Below are positions 17,363-26,219 of a DNA stretch of 64,000 nt, piece after piece. A program made the translations under genes and the position numbers. A model generated the notes under the pieces. It saw only the letters and a program-made list of their open reading frames with translations, was not told where the DNA came from and did not search any database. Position 1 is the stretch's first letter; each line of letters starts with the position of its first letter. Source of the stretch: Anaerolineaceae bacterium (lineage in GTDB: Bacteria > Chloroflexota > Anaerolineae > Anaerolineales > Anaerolineaceae); NCBI GenBank assembly GCA_012839565.1, contig DUMZ01000007.1, positions 174,939 to 238,938 of the forward strand, in the 5' to 3' direction.

Positions 17363-17986
17363 CTAATTAGGCTCGGGGTCACGGGATTTTGCTTGTTTCC
17401 AAACGGTGACCATCCGCATCATAGCCGTCAAATGTGCCAGCACGGCAATTATAACAAGACTAATCACAATAATACCAAATAAAAGCCCTACAATCATCAC
17501 AATTGAACGTTCCACACGTGTCATCACGCCAACCTTTGCGTCAAAGCCCAAAGCTTCCGCGCGGGCACGCGTATAAGAAACCAACACCGCGCCACTCGCT
17601 GCCGCAAAACAAACCATCACGCCCAAAAAGTTCCCTTGTTCAAAGAACATATACAAAATAGCCGCATAAATGAACAATTCACTGTAACGGTCAATCACCG
17701 AATCTAAAAACGCGCCAAACTTTGAACTTTTTCCTGACAGACGCGCCATCGCGCCATCAACCGCGTCCAGCGGTGCCATCAGCAACAAAATAATGCCACC
17801 CCACAGTGGCATTCCCAGGGCAATCAAGACCGCGGCTCCAATAGAACCTGCCAATCCCAGCAAGGTTACCGCGTTAGGCGTAAAGCCAATCTTTAAGAAA
17901 AAGCTTGCGACACCGTCCAGCAAACCTTTAAAGGTCTTGCGCAAGACCTTCTCAAGACTAAAACCTTCATTTTTCTGTTTCGTCAT
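17363..17986 (-). CDS. CDP-alcohol phosphatidyltransferase family protein
   Basis: A 207-residue integral membrane enzyme of phospholipid synthesis. It has the full family motif D-x2-D-G-x2-A-R-x8-G-x3-D-x3-D, seen as DAVDGAMARLSGKSSKFGAFLDSVIDRYSE split over residues about 92-121. About six membrane helices are predicted from hydrophobicity. Family members make phosphatidylglycerol phosphate, phosphatidylinositol phosphate or related lipids. The sequence does not say which alcohol is used, although the length and motif context resemble the inositol-phosphate type. Its start lies 3 nt after the ftsK stop and lgt follows 13 nt later, which fits a membrane and envelope operon. Confidence 0.88.
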   Translation of the reverse strand: MTKQKNEGFSLEKVLRKTFKGLLDGVASFFLKIGFTPNAVTLLGLAGSIGAAVLIALGMPLWGGIILLLMAPLDAVDGAMARLSGKSSKFGAFLDSVIDRYSELFIYAAILYMFFEQGNFLGVMVCFAAASGAVLVSYTRARAEALGFDAKVGVMTRVERSIVMIVGLLFGIIVISLVIIAVLAHLTAMMRMVTVWKQAKSRDPEPN

Positions 17987-17989
17987 GCC

Positions 17990-20413
17990 TTATTCTTTTT
18001 CCTCATCTTCTTCAGGCAAAATTTCGCGTTCCCGGCCACCGCCCTGCGCTTCACCAATCACCCCGCGGGCCTCAAGCTGGTCAATAAGCCAGGCCGCCTT
18101 TGGATAACCTATGCGCAGTTGACGTTGCAGGAAAGACGCGCTGGCACGCTGTTGTTTGCGAACCAAAGCGATCGCCTCCTGGATAATGGCTTCATCGCTG
18201 TCTTTTTCGCTTTCTTCCTGCACGATTGCTTCCCAGGGGGCTTCTTCAGTTTCGCTTTCTTCCGCGCTTTTCTCAGGGCTCTTTTGCGAAACATCAGAGC
18301 TGGCAATATCAAACAAGCTGCTTTGACTTGTTGAACCAACATTTTGCGCCCACCAGTCCATTACATTTTGAATTTCTTTGTCGCTCACCATCGCGCCTTG
18401 GGCACGTTGCGGAACGCCTTTGGATGGGTGCAAAAACAGCATATCACCTCTTCCAAGCAGGTCTTCCGCGCCGTTCTCATCCAAAATCACGCGTGAGTTC
18501 ACCCCACTGGCAACACTAAACGCAATACGTGTTGGGAAGTTGGCCTTAATCAAACCCGTAACCACTTCTATGCTTGGTCGTTGCGTTGCCACAATCAAAT
18601 GCATCCCCACCGCGCGCGCTTTTTGTGCCAAACGCACCAAAGCGTTTTCGATTTCTGCTTCAGCGCTCATCATCAAGTCGGCCAGTTCATCAATCATAAT
18701 CACGATGCGCGGCAGGGTCTCTTTTCCGCTTTTGCGCATGCGGTTATTGTAGGTATCCAAATTGCGCGCCTGGACTTTTTCGAGTTTTTCATAGCGCGCG
18801 TCCATTTCGGTCGTTGCCCAGCGCATCACCGCCATAATGCGCTCTGGATTTGTCTCCACCTGTCCAATCAAATGGGCCAATCCATTAAAGCGGTTAAGCT
18901 CAACCCGTTTTGGGTCAATCATCACCAATCGCAGGTCATCAGGATGGTTATTCATAATCAGGTTAAGCGTGATGGCTTGAATACACACCGATTTACCGGA
19001 GTTCGTCGCGCCAGCAATCAAAAGATGGGGCATACTGGAAAGATCCGATACAACCGGCGCGCCCGATACATCCCTGCCCAGGGCCAAAGCCAGAGGCGAT
19101 TTCATGCGCAAAAATTCGGGGGATTCAAGCAAAGCGCGCAAACGCACCGTGCTTACCTGCGTATTTGGCACTTCCACACCCACGTAAGACTCACCCGGCA
19201 CAGGCGCTTCAATGCGCAAGCGTTCCGCTTTCAGGGCAAGCGCCAGGTCGCGCGATAGCGAAGATATCTGCGAAATACGCACTTTTTGTTTCTCATCGCC
19301 CGCCTTATCCAAATAACCTGGCTCCACGGCATATTGCGTGATGGTAGGCCCGACCCGATAGCCGACCACTTTGGCAGGCACGCCAAATTCCGCAAGCGTT
19401 TGCTCAATCAAGCCCGCGTTCATATTGATTGTGGCTTGGTTCTCAGTATAGATTTTGTCAGCGGCTAATAAACTTAGCGGGGGCAAATTAGCATGTCTTT
19501 CAGCCGCTTGCTGTTTGCTTTTCTGCTCTTGCGCTCGGCGCGATGAGGCCCTAATCCGCGTAACGACTTCTTCCGAAACGTTTTCTTGTGGCTTCTCCAC
19601 CACCGGACGCGGACGACGAATCACCGTCTCCTCCACGACCTCCCCAGGTGTTTCATCAACAGGTTCTGGTAAAGCCATTAAGTCCGCTGGTTCTTGCAAA
19701 GCAGCCATACTCTGGGCCTGTCCCGATGGCAACTGTTTCAACCCCGCCTTTCGCGCCGCCCAGCGTTCCAAATTTGCCAGCTGGCTTGACCCAAACAAAA
19801 ACAAAACAACGCTTAAAACCAGCAGAATCAATCCCGCTGGAATGCGTCCAATAAGATTAACCAGTAAAATGGATATCCCAAAACCAACAATTCCCCCCAG
19901 GCTCTCGCCAGCGCGAACTTTATTGACGGATAGCGCCAGGGACTCCGACATATCCACAAAACATGAAAGAACACCCAAAAACAAAAAGAATGCCAGCTCA
20001 AGCATGATGACTTTGCCAATCTTCACATCCCGGGCCTGGCTTTTGCGCCACAGCAAAAGGGATGCGCCCGCGACAAAGACCGAAATTGCCACAAAAAAGC
20101 GACCGATGCCAAAACTTTGCTTGAGAATCAAGACCAATGGCGAAATAAAACCGCCTTTGGTAAGTCCCAAAACACCCAGCAAAAGCACCGCGCCAAAAGC
20201 AAGCAAAAAGATGCCCAACAGGTCTTGCGCGAATTTCAGTGCTTTTTCACCTTCGCTTGCTGGACTGGTCTTTGGTTTTTCTTGTCGGTCAAAGAACTTA
20301 AATCCGTCACTTTGCACACGAACATCATCTCGATTGTTTCGACTTGGTTCAACTTGAGTCACAATAACGCTCCATTTTTCAATAGGCTTCGGTTTAAAAG
20401 ATGCACTATTCAT
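17990..20413 (-). CDS. ftsK: DNA translocase FtsK/SpoIIIE
   Basis: An 807-residue septal DNA pump that clears chromosomes during division. The N-terminal part (about 55-225) has four to five membrane segments. A Pro/Glu/Arg-rich linker follows to about 315. The motor domain has Walker A IAGATNSGKSVCIQ, Walker B IVIMIDELADLMM and the family segments GVEVPNTQVSTVRL and HLIVATQRPS. The C-terminal gamma (winged-helix) domain (RASASFLQRQLRIGYPKAAWLIDQLE) reads KOPS sequences in known relatives. No strong Shine-Dalgarno is visible. It follows the 7TM regulator by 40 nt and leads into the phosphatidyltransferase gene. Confidence 0.94.
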   Translation of the reverse strand: MNSASFKPKPIEKWSVIVTQVEPSRNNRDDVRVQSDGFKFFDRQEKPKTSPASEGEKALKFAQDLLGIFLLAFGAVLLLGVLGLTKGGFISPLVLILKQSFGIGRFFVAISVFVAGASLLLWRKSQARDVKIGKVIMLELAFFLFLGVLSCFVDMSESLALSVNKVRAGESLGGIVGFGISILLVNLIGRIPAGLILLVLSVVLFLFGSSQLANLERWAARKAGLKQLPSGQAQSMAALQEPADLMALPEPVDETPGEVVEETVIRRPRPVVEKPQENVSEEVVTRIRASSRRAQEQKSKQQAAERHANLPPLSLLAADKIYTENQATINMNAGLIEQTLAEFGVPAKVVGYRVGPTITQYAVEPGYLDKAGDEKQKVRISQISSLSRDLALALKAERLRIEAPVPGESYVGVEVPNTQVSTVRLRALLESPEFLRMKSPLALALGRDVSGAPVVSDLSSMPHLLIAGATNSGKSVCIQAITLNLIMNNHPDDLRLVMIDPKRVELNRFNGLAHLIGQVETNPERIMAVMRWATTEMDARYEKLEKVQARNLDTYNNRMRKSGKETLPRIVIMIDELADLMMSAEAEIENALVRLAQKARAVGMHLIVATQRPSIEVVTGLIKANFPTRIAFSVASGVNSRVILDENGAEDLLGRGDMLFLHPSKGVPQRAQGAMVSDKEIQNVMDWWAQNVGSTSQSSLFDIASSDVSQKSPEKSAEESETEEAPWEAIVQEESEKDSDEAIIQEAIALVRKQQRASASFLQRQLRIGYPKAAWLIDQLEARGVIGEAQGGGREREILPEEDEEKE

Positions 20414-20453
20414 GCCAGGAAACGTATTTTGTCTTTAAGCTTTTTTCTTTAGT

Positions 20454-22364
20454 TTAGGATAGGGCAGCGTGTTCAGTTTCCATCTCGATGATGATTTGCG
20501 CGACGTTTTCCAGCGCGACCCGCTGTTTTCGATACAAATCCGCTTCCGAAATAGACAATCTGCGCGCCACTTCGCGTACCTTTTCGCCCTGAATGAACTT
20601 CAAATCCAGAATGTTATACAGAATCCAGTCGCTGGTATATTTTCGCTCACCTTCAGGACGCAATCGCTCGATGGCAGTTTTTAGTGCCGCCCGCAGCGCG
20701 TTATTGCGGTTGCCTTCAAATTCGTCCAGATTAGCGTCCACAAATTTGAACTGTAACAAAGGGTTGTTGGTCAGCTTTGGACCGCCCCAATAATGCGTCA
20801 TGGCATCACGTACCCAGGCGAAAATTTCCGGATTTACTTCGCGCACACCCGACTCCAGCAATCCACGCCGGTCATAAGACGTGCTTGCACGCAGATTTTG
20901 AATATAGTCCACTTCTGATTGCAAGGTTGCAATAGAATCAATGACATGTTTCTGCAAATGGCGGTCATGCAATGCCAGGTTAGCCCGTTCGGTCATCAAG
21001 CGCACATCGTACTCCGCTTCTTCGTCCATCGTCCCTTTTGGGCGCATAAAGCCACACAAACCCAGAATTTGCTGGTCGTCATTATCCACATCATCCAACA
21101 AAGGCACCAGGTAAATATCTCCCCATTCCAAAAAGGCCCTTTCCGGCGTAATTGCTTGTTTGATTTCTTCCAGTTTGCTCGCTTCCATCGGTACATGGCT
21201 TAGCACGCGTTTGTTTCCAGCAGAAACGATTAACTCCACCTCACCAGCGTCATAAGCCACCACAAAACACCCCGGACTTTGCACCCGATCGCAAATACTG
21301 GCAACAATCGTCTCCAGAAACTGATTCAAATCCTTTTTGGTCAACATGCGGTCCTGAAGACCCTGGATAATTTCGAAATCGCCTTTTTCATCGCCCCAAA
21401 AGAGTTTTTGCTCCAGCTTTGGCGACAGCACGGTAATCAAATACTGTAAAACAAGTGTTGAAGATACCATCACCACCGGAATATATTGATTATAGGGGTC
21501 GCCCTGGCTCAAACCATAGCGACGCACCAGCGTGGTAAGCCCTAAGACAAGCGCTACAACAAATGGGCCCCGCAACAGCCAGCGCAAAAGGCGGCTTTTG
21601 ATGGCGCGGTCAGTCCATGTCAGACCAAAAAACGAGACCACATAAGCCATCATCACCAGCGTAGGAATAGTCAGTGCCGCGAAGAAAATGGACATCATCC
21701 AAAACAAATTCGGATGCGCCGCGAGAAAAGTGTTGCCATGGAACAGGAAGAGAATACTCGTCAAAACAGGAATAGCCGCGCCTGTAAGCAAATAAATTAG
21801 CCGTCGCCGACTGGTACTGGTGATACTGCGCCGTGTCGCGCGGATGAGGTTGGTACTCGCCAAAAACATCACCAACAGATAAAACCAGCCAAACCAGTAG
21901 GTCACCTGATTGCGCTCAAGGTAGAACATCGGCGCTTTTTTCGTCGCCAAACCGCCCACCGTGATGCTAAACCACACCAAAATCGTCATGATGATGCTGA
22001 TGATATACACCGCGTAGACCACTTTGCGTCGCCGTCCGCGGCTGGGTCTGCCCGTCAAGGTCAGCACCACGTCCGAGAAATGCAAATAAACAGCCGGCAA
22101 CATCACCAGCCCCGTCCACTTGATGCGCAGCCAAAACTGAATGATATGGTCTTGTTCAGAAATCGCCGCGATCGTCTCGCTGGAATAAATCAACGCCACC
22201 GATAAAAGGATGAGTCCAAAAGTCTGCGCGATACGGTCGCGCCAGTTGAAGCCCAGAGCATACATAAACAAGGCCACGGTGGTGATCGTTACCCCGGCGG
22301 TCAGAATCTGATTAAGCGTTTCCAGCACCGCGGTGATATTAACAGTTACAGTTGTAGGATACAA
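20454..22364 (-). CDS. 7TM sensor with GAF-like region and C-terminal helix-turn-helix; no kinase domain
   Basis: A 636-residue membrane protein. Residues 1-310 hold about eight hydrophobic helices resembling the 'histidine kinase N-terminal 7TM' module (LRIKWTGLVMLPAVYLHFS, FWMMSIFFAALTIPTLVMM). Residues about 340-480 look GAF-like (FLETIVASICDRVQSPGCFVV). No H-box, N-box or G-box is visible. The last ~65 residues contain KVREVARRLSISEADLYRKQRVALENVA, which reads as a helix-turn-helix of the sigma-r4/LuxR kind. I infer a membrane-bound one-component regulator. The DNA-binding claim rests on that short motif only. It starts 3 nt after the GNAT stop. Confidence 0.72.
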   Translation of the reverse strand: MYPTTVTVNITAVLETLNQILTAGVTITTVALFMYALGFNWRDRIAQTFGLILLSVALIYSSETIAAISEQDHIIQFWLRIKWTGLVMLPAVYLHFSDVVLTLTGRPSRGRRRKVVYAVYIISIIMTILVWFSITVGGLATKKAPMFYLERNQVTYWFGWFYLLVMFLASTNLIRATRRSITSTSRRRLIYLLTGAAIPVLTSILFLFHGNTFLAAHPNLFWMMSIFFAALTIPTLVMMAYVVSFFGLTWTDRAIKSRLLRWLLRGPFVVALVLGLTTLVRRYGLSQGDPYNQYIPVVMVSSTLVLQYLITVLSPKLEQKLFWGDEKGDFEIIQGLQDRMLTKKDLNQFLETIVASICDRVQSPGCFVVAYDAGEVELIVSAGNKRVLSHVPMEASKLEEIKQAITPERAFLEWGDIYLVPLLDDVDNDDQQILGLCGFMRPKGTMDEEAEYDVRLMTERANLALHDRHLQKHVIDSIATLQSEVDYIQNLRASTSYDRRGLLESGVREVNPEIFAWVRDAMTHYWGGPKLTNNPLLQFKFVDANLDEFEGNRNNALRAALKTAIERLRPEGERKYTSDWILYNILDLKFIQGEKVREVARRLSISEADLYRKQRVALENVAQIIIEMETEHAALS

Positions 22365-22367
22365 AGC

Positions 22368-22907
22368 TTATCCAATCCTTTTCTCAAAAAAGACCGCTGG
22401 GTCATGGTTTGGGAAATACTGGTCCATAAAACCGTTCATCGCGTAACCCAGTTTTTGCGCCAAACGCACCATCGGGTCGTTGCGCAAGGGGATTTCCAAA
22501 ACCACACGGTTGTACTTGTTCGTCTGCGCCCAGGTTTCGCACACCGACACCATCGCGCTGGCAATCCCGCAGCGCCGCGCGTCCTGGTTCACCACCAAAT
22601 CGGTTACCCGCACGGTCTTTGGCAGATAGCGCACATCAAGCACCACATAACCCATCAGATGTTCTTCCACCGTTGCCACAAAGACCAAGTCAGCTTGTTT
22701 CCAGTGTGGGATAAGCTCGGCTTCGGCACGCGAATAAGCCAAATTGACTTCACGTGGCAGACGTATGCGCTGAAAGCTGAAATGCGAACTGTTTTCTTCG
22801 TTACGGATTTCCAGCTTGTAGGCATGGCGACTGGGCACAAAATGTTCCAGTGCCAGCATCTCGTCATAGTAAGAGTCGTTTGCAGTAAAAATGTTTAGTT
22901 TTGCCAT
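22368..22907 (-). CDS. GNAT family N-acetyltransferase
   Basis: A 179-residue acetyl-CoA-dependent acetyltransferase. The acetyl-CoA-binding segment VTDLVVNQDARRCGIASAMVSVCETWA (about 98-124) contains the R/Q-x-x-G-x-G/A type turn, here RRCGIA. The last strand-helix (VVLEIPLRNDPMVRLAQKLGYAMNGF) is typical of RimI-like members. Substrate unknown; protein N-termini or small amines are both possible. It is cytoplasmic and sits 46 nt after a small membrane protein gene and 3 nt before the 7TM regulator. Confidence 0.82.
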   Translation of the reverse strand: MAKLNIFTANDSYYDEMLALEHFVPSRHAYKLEIRNEENSSHFSFQRIRLPREVNLAYSRAEAELIPHWKQADLVFVATVEEHLMGYVVLDVRYLPKTVRVTDLVVNQDARRCGIASAMVSVCETWAQTNKYNRVVLEIPLRNDPMVRLAQKLGYAMNGFMDQYFPNHDPAVFFEKRIG

Positions 22908-22953
22908 AATTGTCTTTTCAGGTGCTTAAATTTCTGTCGCGGTTCAAAGTCGC

Positions 22954-23655
22954 CTAGTCGTTCGCGTCAACGTAAATAACGATAATACACACATCCGATT
23001 GTACCCCTTTATTGTCCAGTGCGGTTAAGCGCACGAGATACGGTCCGGGCAAGAGTTCGCTGGTGTACCAGTTACCGATGCTTTCTTCAATTTTAACGCC
23101 GTTGCCCGCCGAAATTGTTTGCCAGTTCGGTTCGCCCATCGTGGAATAGTCAAACTGATACGACCCCAAACTTTCCGTATTCACCGTGCCTTCAAAGCGT
23201 ACCACCCCTTTGGTATGGTCGTTGTGCTGTGGGCTGGTAATCTCCAAAACGCCCGCCACGCAGTTGGTGTCAAGCCCTTCGACTTCAGCCTGCGGATAAC
23301 GCGTTGGTGTTGGCGTGGCATCTTCCGGCACTTCAATCAGAGCGGGGTCAAGCGTTACTGTTGGCGTTTTCAGCTTATCAATCGTCGCGGTAGCGTATGT
23401 CGGCGCCTGGTCAAGTTCTCCGGCTAAAAAAGTCGCCACCACGAACTCACCCGCGGTCAAAAGTCCGACCAGGATAAGTACTGTGGCAGCCTGAACGATA
23501 TTGCGTTGCGCGGCTTCGCGTTCCAGCCCAAAAACAGCTTTCTTCTTTTCTTCGAACGCCAAAACAATCCGGCGCAAAAAAACGACCGCGACAATACCCA
23601 AAATAATGTAAATGGGTACTTCAAATTCAGCCAGAAAGCGAATGACTGAGTCCAT
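22954..23655 (-). CDS. Two-helix membrane protein with extracellular beta-type domain, unknown function
   Basis: A 233-residue protein I do not recognise by name. It has two membrane helices (about 12-31 and 56-78) linked by a charged cytoplasmic loop, then a Pro/Thr-rich stalk with the repeat 'TPT'. An outer domain (about 130-230) looks like an immunoglobulin/fibronectin-type beta sandwich ending LPGPYLVRLTALDNKG. Two cysteines (in TNCVAG and SDVCII) could form a disulfide outside the cell. Its position between PNP and GNAT genes gives no functional hint. Similar stalk-plus-sandwich proteins are common in Anaerolineae. Confidence 0.7.
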   Translation of the reverse strand: MDSVIRFLAEFEVPIYIILGIVAVVFLRRIVLAFEEKKKAVFGLEREAAQRNIVQAATVLILVGLLTAGEFVVATFLAGELDQAPTYATATIDKLKTPTVTLDPALIEVPEDATPTPTRYPQAEVEGLDTNCVAGVLEITSPQHNDHTKGVVRFEGTVNTESLGSYQFDYSTMGEPNWQTISAGNGVKIEESIGNWYTSELLPGPYLVRLTALDNKGVQSDVCIIVIYVDAND

Positions 23656-23676
23656 TTTCCTCGCGCGAAGGGCAAA

Positions 23677-24513
23677 TTACATTCGCCCAACCACCGTCCG
23701 GACGATTTTCATCAGCTTTGGCGCGATAATATCGCCCGCTTCAAGCACTTCTTCGTGGGTGGCTTTGTTGGTACCATCCGGGTCAATTTTATTCGTGATG
23801 GTAGAAATGCCCAAAATGCGCATACCACCATGTTTGGCAACAATCGCTTCCGGCACAGTTGACATACCCACCGCGTCAACACCAACCAGCTTCAGGAAAC
23901 GACAATCAGCCGGGGTCTCAAACGTCGGGCCCGAAAGACAGGCGTAAACGCCTTCCTGCATCGGGATACCTTGTTCCTGGCCTACTTCGCGGGCAAGCTG
24001 GATATATTCCGGGTCATAGACCGCGCTCATATCCGGAAAACGCGTGCCGAACTCATCCAGATTTGGCCCACGCAAAGGGTTCACGCCACACATCGGCAAA
24101 AGGGCCAGATGGTCGGTGATGATCATCAAATCGGTGGTTACGAAGCTTTCGCGCAAGCCACCCGCCGCGTTGGTAATGATAAGTTTTTCAATGCCCAGGC
24201 GCTGCATCACGCGGATGGGCAATCCTATTTGCGAGATTTCATGCCCCTCGTAATAATGCGTGCGACCCTGCAAAACCAAAACTTTCTTTCCTTCAAGCGT
24301 ACCGATGACCAGACGTCCCTTGTGTCCCGGCACGGTTGAGACCGGCCAGTGGGGAATTTCACGTGTGGGGATAATGGTCGGATTTTCGATAGAATCGGCC
24401 AGTTCGCCAAGCCCGGAGCCCAGAATCATGGCGATTTCAGGTTTGATGTCCGTTCGCGCGCGGATAGCATCTGTCGCCGCGTCAATTTGTTCGATGGTGA
24501 TGAATTTTGACAT
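23677..24513 (-). CDS. punA: Purine-nucleoside phosphorylase
   Basis: A trimeric-type PNP (278 residues) splitting inosine and guanosine with phosphate. Signatures: ILGSGLGELA near the start, STVPGHKGRLVIG, GRTHYYEGH, NAAGGL, SGPTFETPAD (purine-binding Glu) and GMSTVPE. The base-contact asparagine in STITNKIDP indicates 6-oxopurine preference, complementary to the adenine-specific MtnP at 11356. The AGGAG ribosome site lies 7 nt before ATG and a TATAAT lies further upstream, so this gene has an ordinary leader, unlike several others here. First gene of the run that ends at lgt. Confidence 0.93.
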   Translation of the reverse strand: MSKFITIEQIDAATDAIRARTDIKPEIAMILGSGLGELADSIENPTIIPTREIPHWPVSTVPGHKGRLVIGTLEGKKVLVLQGRTHYYEGHEISQIGLPIRVMQRLGIEKLIITNAAGGLRESFVTTDLMIITDHLALLPMCGVNPLRGPNLDEFGTRFPDMSAVYDPEYIQLAREVGQEQGIPMQEGVYACLSGPTFETPADCRFLKLVGVDAVGMSTVPEAIVAKHGGMRILGISTITNKIDPDGTNKATHEEVLEAGDIIAPKLMKIVRTVVGRM

Positions 24514-24553
24514 TTTCTACTCCTGTCAGGTGATAAGTCGATTATATCATTGA

Positions 24554-25000
24554 TGCAAGAACCTTATCCCCTTACCGGGCTAAACCCAAAGCAAGTTCAT
24601 TTAATTGCTCTCGCAAAGTTTTCTCATGCAATCCACCTTGTCTTTGTGGCTTCGGCGAGACGCCTCAGCAATCATAATTAGGTTTGCGCGAGGCGGATCG
24701 GTCAATCGATTAGATCTCGTAGCATTCAGCACGCCACGCCTAAGTTAAATTGACTCCTGATGCATGGCGCAGACGCCATGCATTTTGCCCGCGGCGAGAA
24801 AGGATTCAAGTGTGTTATCTCAATCAGACTCAATGTTTCATGAAACATAAAAGTTTACCCGCCTGCCAGTGTCTCACCGTGAAGATTAATACGCATGAAT
24901 TAAATAAGTTCGCGGAGGCGTCCCGCCGACGCTTTGGAATGGATATTAAAAGAAAAATCTCCTTGTGCTAAGGAGATTAATCTGCCTGTTATTTTCTAAA
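24554..25000. repeat. Gene-free interval with dispersed repeat copies
   Basis: About 450 bp without a credible gene. It holds GGCGAGACGCC (24654-24664) and, in the opposite orientation, GGAGGCGTCCCGCCGACGC (24914-24932). A hairpin copy lies at 24760-24799, and a degenerate piece related to the 47850 copy lies near 24868. The ORF at 24750-24971 in the track reads only repeat sequence. Confidence 0.65.
24760..24799 (-). repeat. Dispersed hairpin repeat, copy 2
   Basis: On the minus strand it reads GCCGCGGGC, AAAA, TGCATGGCG, loop TCTG, CGCCATGCA. The match to copy 1 at 9871 includes the GC-rich box, the spacer and the stem. The closing stem pair changes from A-T to G-C. Confidence 0.7.
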
Positions 25001-25072
25001 TGGCGAGACTGGGATTTGAACCCAGAACCAATGGCTTATGAGTCCACTGCTCCACCGTTGAGCTATCTCGCC
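25001..25072 (-). tRNA. tRNA-Met or tRNA-Ile2 (anticodon CAT)
   Basis: Full cloverleaf on the minus strand: acceptor GGCGAGA/TCTCGCC, D stem GCTC/GAGC, anticodon loop CTCATAA (anticodon CAT), T arm CTGGG-TTCAAAT-CCCAG, discriminator A. No CCA is encoded. It is not the initiator tRNA, since 1-72 is a normal G-C pair and the anticodon stem lacks three G-C pairs. The anticodon stem has an A-G apposition at its end. It may be elongator Met or lysidine-modified Ile2; the sequence alone does not decide. Confidence 0.88.
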
Positions 25073-25180
25073 CAGTGCCCAAAAATATTACCCGAAATTT
25101 ACGTAAAAGTCAAACATTTTGACGTGTTTGCCTTAGTAATCATATATTTAAAGCTAAATTCAATGATTATCAGCGAATAT

Positions 25181-25353
25181 TCCCCCCCTCCTCGGGAGGG
25201 GGACTCAAGGGGGTAGGTGTTTTTTACGAATGAGTGCAATACTTTTCAGCGCTTTGTATTATCAGTAAAATAGCTATACTGCTTTAAACACCCCTATGCC
25301 CTCAGCCAAGAAAAGAACTCGGCACGCAAGCAGTCCCAGGAGAGGGGGAAGTG
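25181..25353. repeat. Imperfect inverted-repeat element (REP/MITE-like)
   Basis: The left end carries the hairpin CCCCCTCC-TCG-GGAGGGGG (25184-25202), then ACTCAAGGGGGTAGGTGTTT. Read from the other strand, the right end gives CCCCCTCTCCTGGGACTG... and ...GGGCATAGGGGTGTTT. The two ends are thus similar in inverted orientation and bound a 170-bp element in the gap between the tRNA and yigZ. No ORF inside. Confidence 0.5.
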
Positions 25354-25359
25354 ACGCTT

Positions 25360-26016
25360 TTAGCCAAAACCCGCAACCGGGAAAGGCGTATTTGGGTTTT
25401 CTTCAATCACAATCGCGTCAACCTGGCCGGATGTCAGGTTCGTTAAGCGCGCCTTGAATTCTTCCAGCGTCGAGTCCTGAAACTGCACGGTCAAAGTCAC
25501 ATCAACCGCAAACTCATCCTGCAGGACGATACCGTTACAAGCTTCCACCGCGCGCAGGCCAAGTTCGTAAAGCGAATAGGGCAAGCTAAACATAATCGTT
25601 GTGGTCGGCACCAGGTCAGCCAGCTGAACATGCTCCAAAACTGCCTTGACCGACTCCCCATAAGCTTTCACCAGGCCACCCGTGCCCAGCTTGGTGCCCC
25701 CGAAATAACGCGTTACCACCACCACCACATTGCCCAACCCGCTGCCCTGCAAAACGGCTAAAGCCGGTCTGCCAGCCGTGCCCGATGGCTCGCCATCATC
25801 CGTGCAATGCGTGATGATGCTCTGCCCATGCCCGATGACAAAAGCCGGCACATGATGCGTGGCATCCGGAAAGCGCTTTTTGGTCTCTGCCACAAACTCC
25901 CGCGCTTCTTCAACACTGTTAGCCGGCGATAAACTGGCAATAAAGCGCGAATTCACCACGCGTATTTCGGTTTCCACTGGTGCCAAAGGCACCAGGCGTT
26001 TTACTCGTTCGTCCAT
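25360..26016 (-). CDS. yigZ: YigZ/IMPACT family protein (UPF0029)
   Basis: A 218-residue member of the YigZ/IMPACT family, linked in other organisms to translation control and peptide or nucleic-acid binding. The N-terminal domain carries the family signature DDGEPSGTAGRPAL, VVVVTRYFGGTKLGTGGLVKAY. The C-terminal DUF1949-like ferredoxin fold follows from about residue 140. ATG 26016 has TATGAT exactly 6 nt upstream and no Shine-Dalgarno. Monocistronic between a repeat element and the divergent rel-like gene. Confidence 0.9.
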   Translation of the reverse strand: MDERVKRLVPLAPVETEIRVVNSRFIASLSPANSVEEAREFVAETKKRFPDATHHVPAFVIGHGQSIITHCTDDGEPSGTAGRPALAVLQGSGLGNVVVVVTRYFGGTKLGTGGLVKAYGESVKAVLEHVQLADLVPTTTIMFSLPYSLYELGLRAVEACNGIVLQDEFAVDVTLTVQFQDSTLEEFKARLTNLTSGQVDAIVIEENPNTPFPVAGFG

Positions 26017-26028
26017 ACCTTAATCATA
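26017..26028 (-). promoter_or_regulatory. Leaderless-type promoter of yigZ
   Basis: TATGAT (26028-26023, minus strand) ends 6 nt before ATG 26016; the spacer TAAGGT is too close to the start to act as a ribosome site. Confidence 0.5.
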
Positions 26029-26219
26029 CCTTAATATAAAAACAGTGTCGGATAAAAAATATCAAGAAGAAACAAATATCGTTTTTTACCGTTAAGTCTG
26101 AAAAGGGTTTGTTTAGGAATTAATATGCTTGAACAAAATTAGTATGGCTTAAATTCAAGCAATATTAGGAATTTTACGCTTTTTAAGCTATACTTCTTTT
26201 CAAACTTTAAGGTGCAGAT

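Noticed and set aside
24750-24971. 73-aa plus ORF before the tRNA
   Set aside because: It covers the hairpin repeat copy and a GGCGTC core; no plausible start signal and no family resemblance.
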